A stretch of 29,234 nucleotides of DNA from CAYVZU01 sp964455935 (lineage in GTDB: Bacteria; Fibrobacterota; CAYVZU01). Shown here piece after piece: positions 8,223-15,945 of this stretch (position 1 is the stretch's first letter; the number at the start of each line of letters is the position of its first letter). The DNA is taken from contig CAYVZU010000038.1 in assembly GCA_964455935.1 (NCBI GenBank), positions 1 to 29,234 on the forward strand. Reading direction: 5' to 3'. Under the pieces are notes generated by a model. The model ran no database searches. It was given only the letters and a program-made list of their open reading frames with translations, and was not told the DNA's origin. The position numbers were made by a program, and so were the translations under genes.

Positions 8223-9290
8223 TTGGCGTTGAAATCTCCAGTCATTGTCGGAATTGGGACGGCAGTTCCCGATTTCGTGATTACGCAAGAGGAAGCAAGC
8301 AGCTTCCTGTCAGAACTATACAGGACCAAGCTCTCCGCGCGAAGCCTTGAAGTGCTCCACAAAGTTCTCTTGCACCCATCCGTTCGCACCCGACATGTTG
8401 CCGTTAAGTCGGCCGATGAATTGAAAGGACTCAAAGACGAGGACCCGGATCGCCGCGTCGCTCGATTTACCAAGTGGTCCATTGCGCTTGCCGGCCTGGC
8501 TCTGCAAAGAGCCCTTGAAAAAGCGGGCAGCCTGCCTTCCCAGATCACTGCACTGATTGTGAATACCTGCACCGGATATCTTTGTCCCGGCATATCGGGT
8601 TATGTCATGGAACGGCTTGGGATTCCAAAGACGATTTCGGCCTACGACCTTGTCGGATCCGGTTGCGGAGGGGCAATCCCCAATCTGCGATTGGCCGAAC
8701 AGATTGTGCGCGGTGATCCAAGCCAGGTGGTCGCGTGCGTGTCGGTTGAGATTTGCAGCGCCACATTCGAAATGGACAATGATATGGGACTGATTGTCTC
8801 GAACGCTCTGTTTGGTGATGGCGCGGCCGCTGCAATCGTCCGCGCGAATGGAGGAGGGTTGGCACTGGCGCGAAACGCATCGGCCTTCTTTCCCGAGGTG
8901 CGCGAGCAGGTTCGTTTCATCCACCGCAACGGCAGGCTGCATAACCAGCTCGATTCGCAGTTGCCGAAGACCATTCGAAAAACCGTTCCCGGTTTTATTC
9001 GCGATCTCCTGGCCCGGGAGGGTCTGGCCCCCGATCAGATTGGACAATGGGCTTTTCATCCTGGAGGAGACCGGGTTCTCTCCGCCATTCAAGAGGAACT
9101 GGAATTGTCCAACTCCGCAATGCTCCCTTCGCGCAATGCGCTTTTGGCCTATGGCAACATGTCGTCTCCAACGGTTCTGTTCGTACTGGAGGATCTCTGG
9201 AACCAGGGCATCGCTTCCGGCGAGTGGTGTGCAGCGATTGGCTATGGCGCCGGTATGTCCGTGCATGGATTTCTTATGCAGGCCCGGTAG
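8223..9290 (+). CDS. Type III polyketide synthase (chalcone synthase-like)
   Basis: This homodimeric ketosynthase would condense an acyl-CoA starter with malonyl-CoA units to make pyrones, resorcinols or related rings. The catalytic triad is visible: Cys148 in GSGCGGAIPNLRLAE, His279 in WAFHPGGDRVL and Asn312 in YGNMSSPTVLFVLE. The CoA-binding-type end GYGAGMSVHGFLMQAR is conserved. The length of 355 residues is usual. The start is TTG at 8223, since a TGA lies in frame at 8205 and GAGG sits 5 bases before the TTG. Its end overlaps by 17 bases the end of the convergent UbiE-like methyltransferase. Product type (alkylresorcinol, alkylpyrone or a phloroglucinol) cannot be told from sequence. 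Confidence 0.92.
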   Translation: MALKSPVIVGIGTAVPDFVITQEEASSFLSELYRTKLSARSLEVLHKVLLHPSVRTRHVAVKSADELKGLKDEDPDRRVARFTKWSIALAGLALQRALEKAGSLPSQITALIVNTCTGYLCPGISGYVMERLGIPKTISAYDLVGSGCGGAIPNLRLAEQIVRGDPSQVVACVSVEICSATFEMDNDMGLIVSNALFGDGAAAAIVRANGGGLALARNASAFFPEVREQVRFIHRNGRLHNQLDSQLPKTIRKTVPGFIRDLLAREGLAPDQIGQWAFHPGGDRVLSAIQEELELSNSAMLPSRNALLAYGNMSSPTVLFVLEDLWNQGIASGEWCAAIGYGAGMSVHGFLMQAR

Positions 9291-10017
9291 GATGCCCGCC
9301 CGGCTTTTTTTGAAACGTGATGATTGTGGCCATTCCCGCCATCAGAGGTTGGGTCTTGATCTCCGCGAACCCGCACTTTTCCAGGAGCCGTTCAAGGCCA
9401 TTGCGGTCGGGAAACAACCGCAGGCTATGGGCAATATACTGGTAAACGGCCGGGCTTCGATGAAACAGAAGGCCCCATAGCCCGCCCCAAAACCAAAGGA
9501 GGGTGAATTGCATGCGGCTGATCAGGCGATTGGGCGATCGGGAAAAATCGAGAAACGCCGCTGTTCCGCCCGGTTTTAGAACACGATGAACCTCCCCAAG
9601 AAAAGTTGCCAGGTCCGGAGCGTTTCGCAGTGCGTACCCTCCAATTGCCAAGTCAAGGCTCGCGTCGCGCAAAGGGGGAACGGCCATATCGGAAATTGCG
9701 AAGAACGCTTTTCGCTTCAGACCTCGATCCCGCGCCTTCTCGACCATTGCCCGGGTCAGGTCGATTCCCAGAATTCGGGATTGGGGAAATGCCTCGCGCA
9801 GGAGGTGAGTGAGATCGCCGGTTCCGCATGCAAAATCGACAATGGCGGCCGCATTCCGGCCGGCCAGCCCGGCCACCAGCTTTTTTTTCCAGGGCGCATC
9901 CCGCCGAAACGACAGGATTTGGGTAATGCGATCGTACCGTGGCGCGATCACCGTGAACAGGCGCCGATTATACGAACGCTTGGTGTCCGCAATTGCTATA
10001 TCCGGCGGTTGTGCCAC
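9274..10017 (-). CDS. UbiE/MenG-like class I SAM methyltransferase
   Basis: The family methylates quinone precursors. This 247-residue protein opens with SYNRRLFTVIAPRYDRITQI, close to the UbiE/MenG start pattern (F..IA..YD..N). It has the SAM motif DFACGTGDLT at 61-70, an acidic GIDLT second strand, FAISDMAVPP, and LKPGGTAAFLDFS. The end lacks the aromatic motifs of the best-known ubiquinone enzymes, and the gene sits with a type III polyketide synthase, so it may methylate the polyketide product. The start is GTG at 10017, without a clear Shine-Dalgarno. It is divergent from the second methyltransferase with only two bases between the chosen starts, so each promoter must lie inside the other gene. 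A role in menaquinone synthesis remains possible. Confidence 0.85.
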   Translation of the reverse strand: MAQPPDIAIADTKRSYNRRLFTVIAPRYDRITQILSFRRDAPWKKKLVAGLAGRNAAAIVDFACGTGDLTHLLREAFPQSRILGIDLTRAMVEKARDRGLKRKAFFAISDMAVPPLRDASLDLAIGGYALRNAPDLATFLGEVHRVLKPGGTAAFLDFSRSPNRLISRMQFTLLWFWGGLWGLLFHRSPAVYQYIAHSLRLFPDRNGLERLLEKCGFAEIKTQPLMAGMATIITFQKKPGGHPTGPA

Positions 10018-10019
10018 GG

Positions 10020-11135
10020 ATGGAACCCTTCATGAAATTATTGGAGACTCGCGCATCGCGACCCGAGTTAATGGACGATTTTACCGGCGACTGCGACCGA
10101 CTTCATGCGACTCTTAACCATCTGCTTCTTTTGAACCGACTCTTTTCCCCCAGTCGGTATCTGGCCCGGCATCTCTTAATTCCGCACATGCTTCGACAAC
10201 CGGGCAAACATTTTTCATTGTGTGATATTGGAGCCGGCGGTTGCGATTTTGCCCGCTGGATTGTTCCCTACGCCCGATCCCGCGGAATTGGCCTTACAGT
10301 ATTCTGTATCGATCACGACAGGCGCGTGGTGGCCTATGCGAAGGAAAAATGCAGGAACAGTCCGGAGATTCAGGCCATCCACGAAAATGCACTGCGGCTC
10401 GAAACGCTTGGACTTCGGTGCGATTATGTTTTTTCCAATCATCTTTTGCATCATTTGTCGGATACAAACATTGTAAATCTGCTGGGAGCGATCGGACGGA
10501 CAGCGCGTCTCGGGTATGTTATGTCCGATCTCAATCGTGCACGTTCGGCATACTGGTTCTACTATTTTTTCTCGGCGCTCTGGTTAAGCAAAAGCTATGC
10601 GCGCGCCGATGGCCTTCTTTCCATTCAAAAAGGGTTTGCCCGGCAGGAGCTTGAATTTTTCCTTCGCAAAAGCGGAATTTCAAAACAAAGCACCATTCTG
10701 CGCTTGTTTCCCGCGCATTGGGTCGTTTATGCATTCAATGCGACAAATGAAGGAGATGCGGTCGTGAATCAGCCAAAAAGAGTGGTGGTGCTGGGCGCAT
10801 CGCCGAATTCGGAAAGATATTCGTATCAGGCAGTGGAAAAACTACTCCAGGCAGGCCATGAGGTCATTCCCGTTCATCCGGCCTGTGACCGGATTCTAGG
10901 AATTCCATGCAAACCCGGCCTGGGGGAAATCCAAGGCTCTGTCGATACGGTTACCGTCTATGTGAATGCGGACCGGTTGAGAGATATGGAAAAAGAGCTG
11001 ATCGCCCTTAAGCCGAAGCGGATCATTTTCAATCCAGGAACGGAAAACAAATCGGTTGCCGACGAATGCCGCAATGCCGGAATTCAGGTGATTTTTGCCT
11101 GCACTCTTGTGATGTTGTCGAGCGGTCAGTTCTGA
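10020..11135 (+). CDS. Fusion of SAM methyltransferase and YccU-like CoA-binding domain
   Basis: Residues 1 to about 245 (to around 10740) form a class I methyltransferase: LCDIGAGGCDFARWIVP is the SAM loop, IDHDRRVVAYAK the second strand, and YVFSNHLLHHLSD follows. Methyltransferases of this kind often lie beside type III polyketide synthases. From 10764 to the stop the protein is a complete CoA_binding_2 (YccU-type Rossmann) domain: KRVVVLGASPNSERYSYQA, HEVIPVHP, VYVNADRLRDME and FNPGTENK. The junction contains a strong internal AAGGAG (10750-10755) eight bases before GTG 10764, so the second domain may also be made alone. The start could be ATG 10020 or 10032; neither has a good site. I know no established reason for joining these two domains. 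Confidence 0.78.
   Translation: MEPFMKLLETRASRPELMDDFTGDCDRLHATLNHLLLLNRLFSPSRYLARHLLIPHMLRQPGKHFSLCDIGAGGCDFARWIVPYARSRGIGLTVFCIDHDRRVVAYAKEKCRNSPEIQAIHENALRLETLGLRCDYVFSNHLLHHLSDTNIVNLLGAIGRTARLGYVMSDLNRARSAYWFYYFFSALWLSKSYARADGLLSIQKGFARQELEFFLRKSGISKQSTILRLFPAHWVVYAFNATNEGDAVVNQPKRVVVLGASPNSERYSYQAVEKLLQAGHEVIPVHPACDRILGIPCKPGLGEIQGSVDTVTVYVNADRLRDMEKELIALKPKRIIFNPGTENKSVADECRNAGIQVIFACTLVMLSSGQF
10750..10766 (+). promoter_or_regulatory. Internal ribosome-binding site and GTG start for the CoA-binding domain
   Basis: AAGGAGA at 10750-10756 lies eight bases before GTG 10764, exactly where the CoA-binding domain begins. In another frame a TGA stop (10748-10750) overlaps the start of this site, the layout expected of two separate adjacent genes. 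Confidence 0.5.
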
Positions 11136-11136
11136 A

Positions 11137-12111
11137 TTATGTAAGACGCTGGACGTGAGAATCACTTTGGACGTTGAATACGGCCCGGTAGAAAACGCCT
11201 CGGGGAAGACCTTCTTCGATCACTGTGCCCCGGGCCTTGAGGTCGGCAACGGCGGTCGTCACCTGGCTATTTGTCAGGCCCATTGTCATGCAAAGATCCT
11301 CGATTGTCGATGGCCTTCTCCGGATGGTAGCCAGAATCCGCGCTGGGATCTGCCCGGGTGGGACAGGGGAGGCGGGCTGCCCGGCCAAGGGGACCTTGGC
11401 GACGATCTCGCCCTGCCCAAAGAAATCGCGGATTTCTGCAAGCCGTTGACCCGAGGCCGGCTTCACCCAACTCTCGGTTCCGGGCCTATCGAGTGAATTG
11501 AACTGTATCCGGTCGGGCCTGATGCGTTCCGCGGCATCCATTAAAAGGCGCAGTTCTTCATCGGTGTCATTGATTCCGGGGACAACGAAGATTTCCAGCC
11601 ATATGGCCCCGGAGAACTCGTCGCGAAATGATGCCAGAGCATCGACAATCTCCTCGATTCGAAGTTCGGGACAACCCCTGTTGATTTTTGCAAAAACCGT
11701 TTGTGACGCGGCGTCCAGCGACGGCAATATCATGTCGAACGAGAGGACCTCCTCTCTTAGCTTCACATCGGGAAAATGCATGGCATTTGTCAACAGGGCG
11801 GTTCTGTATTGGGGGTGGGTCGTTTTAAGAAACCGGAGGATCTCTCCGATTCCGCTATGCAAGGTGGGCTCGCCCCATCCGGAAAAAGTGATGAAATCGA
11901 GATTGGGCTTCGCGCAGAGGAATTCGGCGAGTTCCTCCAGCACGCTGGTTGTGGGGATATATTCCCGGCGCTTGCAGGTTTTGGAGGTTGTTCTGCCGCA
12001 TTCGCAATAAACACAGTCCAGACTGCATGTCTTTGCCGGAACCAGGTCGACACCCAATGAGGTCCCAAGCCTGCGCGATGCGATTGGACCAAAGAGGCAT
12101 TTATAATGCAT
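11137..12111 (-). CDS. Radical SAM protein with C-terminal helix-turn-helix region
   Basis: This 324-residue protein carries the [4Fe-4S]-binding motif CSLDCVYC (Cys29, 33, 36) after a start resembling COG0731-type proteins (LFGPIASRRLGTSLGVDLVP). FSGWGEPTLH matches the glycine-rich SAM region, and TNAMHF and DMILPSLDA follow the barrel pattern. The last 80 residues look like a winged helix (RPSTIEDLCMTMGLTNSQVT, then AVADLKARGTVIEE). The substrate is not known for this group; some relatives are annotated only as Fe-S oxidoreductases. It ends one base after the stop of the fusion gene, tail to tail. The AT-rich start region has no clear ribosome-binding site. Confidence 0.85.
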   Translation of the reverse strand: MHYKCLFGPIASRRLGTSLGVDLVPAKTCSLDCVYCECGRTTSKTCKRREYIPTTSVLEELAEFLCAKPNLDFITFSGWGEPTLHSGIGEILRFLKTTHPQYRTALLTNAMHFPDVKLREEVLSFDMILPSLDAASQTVFAKINRGCPELRIEEIVDALASFRDEFSGAIWLEIFVVPGINDTDEELRLLMDAAERIRPDRIQFNSLDRPGTESWVKPASGQRLAEIRDFFGQGEIVAKVPLAGQPASPVPPGQIPARILATIRRRPSTIEDLCMTMGLTNSQVTTAVADLKARGTVIEEGLPRGVFYRAVFNVQSDSHVQRLT

Positions 12112-12189
12112 AATTAACTAAATCGATTAAATTAGGGCCATTGTTTCATTGTGAAATATAAAAAAATGCCTGGTCCATTCGAAAAGTCC

Positions 12190-12218
12190 TTGATTTTATT
12201 TTGCAGTAACTATATATT
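12190..12218 (+). promoter_or_regulatory. Sigma-70-type promoter for the 48-residue secreted peptide
   Basis: TTGATT (12190-12195) and TATATT (12213-12218) are separated by 17 bases in an AT-rich gap. Transcription would start about 12 bases before ATG 12237. Confidence 0.65.
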
Positions 12219-12236
12219 AGGATCAACGAGAAAAAT

Positions 12237-12383
12237 ATGAATCGATTAACCCGCGCAATTCTGGTTTTAGCGATGGCAGGATTCCTGTCGTCGGTTTTTG
12301 CAGAACAAAGCAAAAGCACGAACATCCCTACCGATAAGCCCATTGTGACAACCTGGTCAAAGATTAAAGAGCTTTTCCAGTAG
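12237..12383 (+). CDS. Small secreted protein, 48 residues
   Basis: The frame encodes MNRLTRAILVLAMAGFLSSV-FA followed by a hydrophilic EQSKSTNIPTDKPIVTTW-SKIKELFQ tail. The positively charged start, hydrophobic core and VFA cleavage site make a clear signal peptide, leaving a mature peptide of about 26 residues. A good promoter lies just upstream and CGAGA precedes the ATG. No relative is recognised. The gene lies alone between the divergent radical SAM gene and the convergent YkgJ-type gene. A real gene is likely because of promoter and signal peptide together, but the function is unknown. Confidence 0.65.
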   Translation: MNRLTRAILVLAMAGFLSSVFAEQSKSTNIPTDKPIVTTWSKIKELFQ

Positions 12384-12446
12384 ATTCCCAATCAACTTGG
12401 TTCGCGCAAAAGCGAGATATTCTCCCGCCTTTTTCGTTTCTACCCG

Positions 12447-13226
12447 TTACACTTCCTCAATCGGCTGAATCGCCGCACGAATCTTCTTTGCCTCTTCCAT
12501 GTAGTAGGTTCCGGTCAAGGGATAGTCTCTCTCGATCGAATCGATTAGGGCGACCAGTTCCGGCGAGGGTCCAATCTTGAACATCTCGAAGAGCAGGGTA
12601 ATCTTGTCGACTTTGTCCTTTAGCCGGCTTGCATCTGTGTAGGGAACACCTGCCAGTTGCGCATATCTTCCCCGCAAAATCGCCTTGGCCTGGCCAAAGG
12701 GGCCTGCATCGAGCAGCGGATCGAAATATGCGGCCAGCCAGCCTTCGAGATTAAGGCCGGCAAGCCAATACGGTTCGGTATAGTATTCCATGACTTGCGA
12801 ATTCATGGCCGAAAGCAATTCGAGCCATGACTTTAAGTCCGCGGTTTCAACCTGGGGCAGTATGCCTTTCATTTTCAGACAGTCTTCCTGTCCCGCGATT
12901 TGAAGGGATTGCAGCACGGGCAATCCGTGGATTCGGCATGCCATTGTCCTGTGTTTGTGGATCGTGCAGAGCCGTTTGGCTTGCATTCGGCATATAAGGT
13001 TTCCTTCGCAAGTTGGGTGGAATGCGGCAGGCCGGCACAGGATTTCCGTAGCCTGCTCCATGCTATTCTCCGCGAGAAAACCATCCATCAGGTAGATGAA
13101 TTCCAAAAGAGTAACCGTAGGAGAAACGCAGCATTCGCCGCACGACTGGCAGGGGACTCCCGGAATTTCCAGGTAGAGCTGTTCGAGGTTCTTCAGAAAG
13201 CTGGACAGACGGCCTGGTTTTGACAT
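12447..13226 (-). CDS. YkgJ family CxxCxxCC cluster protein
   Basis: This 259-residue protein has PCQSCGECCV near the N-terminus (Cys26, 29, 32, 33), the CxxCxxCC signature of the YkgJ (UPF0153) family, which is thought to bind a zinc or iron-sulfur cluster. Two further cysteine patches, CEGNLICRMQAKRLCTIHKH and MACRIHG, complete the usual ligand set around residues 74-100. The C-terminal 150 residues are longer than in the small family members and have no recognised domain. The function is unknown. The start at ATG 13226 lies inside the promoter of the divergent AMIN-like gene, so the two genes share a 33-base control region. Confidence 0.8.
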   Translation of the reverse strand: MSKPGRLSSFLKNLEQLYLEIPGVPCQSCGECCVSPTVTLLEFIYLMDGFLAENSMEQATEILCRPAAFHPTCEGNLICRMQAKRLCTIHKHRTMACRIHGLPVLQSLQIAGQEDCLKMKGILPQVETADLKSWLELLSAMNSQVMEYYTEPYWLAGLNLEGWLAAYFDPLLDAGPFGQAKAILRGRYAQLAGVPYTDASRLKDKVDKITLLFEMFKIGPSPELVALIDSIERDYPLTGTYYMEEAKKIRAAIQPIEEV

Positions 13227-13248
13227 AATTTTCTAATTTACATATATT
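13220..13248 (+). promoter_or_regulatory. Consensus sigma-70 promoter, probably giving a leaderless or near-leaderless mRNA
   Basis: A perfect TTGACA (13220-13225) and TATATT (13243-13248) are 17 bases apart. The downstream ATG is at 13260, so transcription would begin only about five bases before the start codon. The -35 box overlaps the start codon region of the divergent YkgJ-type gene. Confidence 0.7.
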
Positions 13249-13259
13249 GGAAAATTGAA

Positions 13260-13928
13260 ATGAAGAAGATTCTTCAAGAAAAGACAACCGCCCTCATTTT
13301 TTGCGCCGTATTTCTGGCCGGCACTGCCTCTTGGGCGCAATTGCCCGTTCTGCCGCAGGAACAACAGGCCAAGAAAGTGATTCAAGCCGCCATACTTGAT
13401 AATATTACCGTCGAGGTCGAGACCACCGCGGTTGCAATGGAAAGAAAGGTGATCGTTACTTTTCTTTTGAGTCAAAAGCCATCCAGCTACTTCGCCTATT
13501 TTCAGAAGAAGCCCAATCGTCTTATCTTCGATTTTTACGATACAAAGCCGGGTGCGAGCCCAATTTATGTGATTCCCGATCCGCCGTTTCTAAGCTGCCA
13601 GATCGAATCGTTCAAGATTGATATCAACAAGGAAATCGCGGGACTTAATCCCGACATTCGCGACCAGACGCGGGTGACCTTTGTTTCCCAGCATGAAATC
13701 AACTACAGGGTCGACGGCGAAGAAGAAAAGGCGGTTCTTACCTACAACTGGAGCCTGGATCGAAAGAAGCAGCTTCAATATATTGTGAAGAAAAAGAGCC
13801 ACTGGAAATTGTACACCCTTACCGGGCTCGTAGGCGGGGGGGGCGTTTTGGCGTGGTTCTTGCGGGAGCCTCCTCCGGGCGAGCAACCTCTTGACGGATC
13901 TCCGCCCGATCGGCCGCCTCGGCCATAA
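13260..13928 (+). CDS. Exported AMIN-like protein with C-terminal membrane segment
   Basis: The 222-residue protein begins with a signal peptide (KKILQEKTTALIFCAVFLAG, then a site near SWA-Q). Residues about 45-155 resemble an AMIN-type beta domain: VEVETTAVAMERKVIVTFLL is followed by FQKKPNRLIFDFYDT, the PNRLxxD pattern seen in AMIN domains that bind peptidoglycan or secretin partners. A hydrophobic stretch LYTLTGLVGGGGVLAWFL (about 187-204) and a proline-rich tail finish it. Similar short proteins occur among envelope gene sets in FCB-type bacteria, but I do not recognise a named family. A near-leaderless transcript from the consensus promoter is expected. Start ATG 13260 has no Shine-Dalgarno, consistent with that. 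Confidence 0.65.
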   Translation: MKKILQEKTTALIFCAVFLAGTASWAQLPVLPQEQQAKKVIQAAILDNITVEVETTAVAMERKVIVTFLLSQKPSSYFAYFQKKPNRLIFDFYDTKPGASPIYVIPDPPFLSCQIESFKIDINKEIAGLNPDIRDQTRVTFVSQHEINYRVDGEEEKAVLTYNWSLDRKKQLQYIVKKKSHWKLYTLTGLVGGGGVLAWFLREPPPGEQPLDGSPPDRPPRP

Positions 13929-14027
13929 AAGCCATCAATTTCGGGTCAGAAAAAAACTGTCCCTCAATCAATCCTGCTATTCCGGTTCGGAAGCTTGGGC
14001 GCAAAGACAGTCAAACACTTCTTGCCC

Positions 14028-14563
14028 TTACCTTTTTTCGAATAGCGTATATAAGTATGTCTTCCAGCTTGGATGGGGGATGAACGGATTGGAGGTATGG
14101 AAGAGAAGAATGTGGAACGAAGGGCGGATCGGTTTTCGGGCCAACGACATCCCGGCCTGCGGCGGCGTTCGATCCGCCTTGACGATGTTACAGGAAGGAC
14201 AGCATGTGACAACATTGCTCCATTCGTGCTTGCCCCCCTGGGCGCGCGGAACCACATGGTCCAGGGTCATGTCTTCGAGGCGGACTTTGCGGCCGCAATA
14301 CTGGCAAAACCCATGTCTCTTTCGTGGATGTTCTTTCGTGAGAATGGGGGAGCGGATTGCAGCAGGCGTTCGGCACCGCGAAAGTAGCTCGTAAGCCGGA
14401 TAATGGCCGGCATCCGAATTCGCATCCTCTGCGAGCGCAGAAACCGATTCTCGTATTCCTCGACCACCTGGGCGTTGCCGGCATACCAGAGCGTAATCGC
14501 CCGCTGCCAATCGATTGTGCGGATCGGCTGATAACCGCCGTTGAGAACCAGAACATCGCCCAT
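14028..14563 (-). pseudogene. HNH endonuclease, broken by one frameshift
   Basis: The N-terminal half is read from ATG 14563 (MGDVLVLNGGYQPIRTIDWQ, then AITLWYAGNAQVVEEYENRF) to about 14306. The C-terminal half continues in the next frame with the HNH core: CQYCGRK, MTLDHVVPRAQGGKHEWSNV, CCPSCNIVKADRTPPQAGM. One extra T in the run of four (14306-14309 on the plus strand) would join them as MGFCQYCG, the normal family sequence. All zinc cysteines and the DHV catalytic region are intact, which suggests recent breakage or a sequencing error. Joined, the protein would have about 178 residues, the usual size. It is of the small stand-alone HNH type found in many bacteria and diverges from hisG. 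Confidence 0.82.
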
Positions 14564-14726
14564 ATCCCATTTTTTAAAATAAATCGCGATTTGTGTGTCA
14601 AGGTTTCCGGGCTGTGGTGAATGAAGCGCGATGGGGGCATGAGCGGCTGCGCCAAAAAAGTTGAATAACGTATTTTCTCTATCCCGGATTGGATGCCAAA
14701 ACGCGGAATTATCGAAAGGATTCCCG

Positions 14727-15614
14727 ATGAGCAAAATGAAAGGCAAACGGCTTTCACTTGGGCTGCCCAAGGGAAGCCTGCAGGAAGCGACGATTGACCT
14801 GCTTAAAAGATCGGGTTTTAAGGTCAAAGTTGCCGAGCGATCGTATTTTCCTGCCGTGGACGATAAAGAACTCGAGCTGATTCTGCTTCGTCCGCAAGAG
14901 ATGTCGCGCTATGTCGAACAAGGAATCCTGGATGTGGGCATTACCGGCGCCGATTGGGTTGCGGAGGAACAAAGCGATGTCGTCACCGTGGCTACTCTGC
15001 AATATGCCAAAGCCAGCCGCCAGAAGGTCCGCTGGGTCCTGGCTGTCCCAGAGAATTCCGGTATTGAGTCGGTAAAGGACCTTGGCGGGAAGCGGATTGC
15101 CACCGAACTGGTCAAGACAACACAACGCTATCTGGCAAAACACAACGTCAAGGCCGAGGTCGAATTTTCGTGGGGCGCTACCGAGGTCAAACCACCGCGG
15201 CTTGTGGATGCGATTGTCGATGTGACCGAAACCGGTTCGTCTCTGCGCGCCAACAGCCTTAAGATCATTGATACGGTTATGGAGTCGGTAACCGTACTTG
15301 TTGCGAACAGGAAAGCCTGGAAAGACGAATGGAAGCGCAGGAAAATTGAAAACCTTCTTCTCCTGATCGAGGGCACTTTGGGCGCCGAGGCATTTGTCGG
15401 GCTCAAAATGAACGTAGCTCGCGCAAAGCTAAAGGCGGTTCTTGGCCGACTGCCGGCGCTGCAACGGCCTACCATTGCGCCGCTCGGCGCAAAAGGATGG
15501 TTCGCCCTGGATACAATCATCCGCGAGGACGAAGTGCGCACCATGATTCCGGCTCTTAAGAGGGCTGGTGCCACTGGGATTGTCGAATACCCAATCAACA
15601 AAATCATCCAGTAG
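14727..15614 (+). CDS. hisG: ATP phosphoribosyltransferase, long form
   Basis: This enzyme catalyses the first step of histidine synthesis, joining ATP and PRPP. At 295 residues it is the long, HisZ-independent form with a C-terminal ACT-like regulatory domain that binds histidine. Visible features are LGLPKGSLQEATIDLLKRSG, LRPQEMSRYVEQGILDVGIT plus GADW, and the PRPP loop DAIVDVTETGSSLRANSLK; about the last 75 residues are the regulatory domain. The frame is open from 14661, but ATG 14727 has AAAGGA at the correct spacing and matches the usual start. No other his gene is adjacent, so it is not in a histidine operon here. Regulation is probably by feedback through the ACT-like domain. Confidence 0.93.
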   Translation: MSKMKGKRLSLGLPKGSLQEATIDLLKRSGFKVKVAERSYFPAVDDKELELILLRPQEMSRYVEQGILDVGITGADWVAEEQSDVVTVATLQYAKASRQKVRWVLAVPENSGIESVKDLGGKRIATELVKTTQRYLAKHNVKAEVEFSWGATEVKPPRLVDAIVDVTETGSSLRANSLKIIDTVMESVTVLVANRKAWKDEWKRRKIENLLLLIEGTLGAEAFVGLKMNVARAKLKAVLGRLPALQRPTIAPLGAKGWFALDTIIREDEVRTMIPALKRAGATGIVEYPINKIIQ

Positions 15615-15893
15615 ATCCGGGTGAAAGTCGTCCACTTGGGCCTGCAAAATGCTCCTATTCGACTTTTCCGGCTATTCCTGTTTTTTGGAATTCCAAAATA
15701 GCGCAGTAAACGCCATTACCGACAAGCCGTGGCGGGATAGCTCAGTGTAGAAAATAGCACCTGCTAAAATTGCAGCTAATATCATACAAGATGGATAATA
15801 TGCATTTTGTGGCCTTTGCGTGTTGAAAAAACCAACTCAATAACCTGTGACTTGAAAGTCGACTTTTGGAGAAAATGATGATTAGCCCTATAT
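15615..15893. other. Gap after hisG with a palindrome and a tRNA-like relic
   Basis: No convincing gene is present up to the TPR gene at 15946. The gap holds a nested hairpin at 15671-15702 (GCTATT pairs with AATAGC around the palindrome TTGGAATTCCAA), a 46-base tRNA-like segment at 15731-15776, and a 12-base palindrome AAAGTCGACTTT at about 15854-15865. A promoter for the TPR gene follows at 15894. Confidence 0.55.
15731..15776 (+). pseudogene. Possible tRNA relic, 5' half only
   Basis: GGCGGGATAGCTCAGTGTAG followed by ...AGCACCTGC resembles the acceptor, D-arm and anticodon-stem start of a glycine- or alanine-type tRNA. CTGC (15761-15764) can pair with GCAG (15772-15775) around a 7-base loop. 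However, the loop lacks T33, the D stem is imperfect, and no T arm or matching 3' acceptor strand follows. If real it is a decayed or truncated tRNA gene. Confidence 0.35.
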
Positions 15894-15923
15894 TTGTCAC
15901 AGATACGGAAATCACAATAAAAT
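15894..15923 (+). promoter_or_regulatory. Promoter of the giant TPR gene
   Basis: TTGTCA (15894-15899) and TAAAAT (15918-15923) are 18 bases apart. A strong Shine-Dalgarno, AGGGAGG, lies just before ATG 15946. Confidence 0.55.
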
Positions 15924-15945
15924 TAACCGATTAAGGGAGGCAACC

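Noticed and set aside
8111..8593. N-terminal extension of the copper ATPase frame by up to 161 residues
   Set aside because: The extension is antisense to the polyketide synthase, and ATG 8110 has a good ribosome site and the His-rich start.
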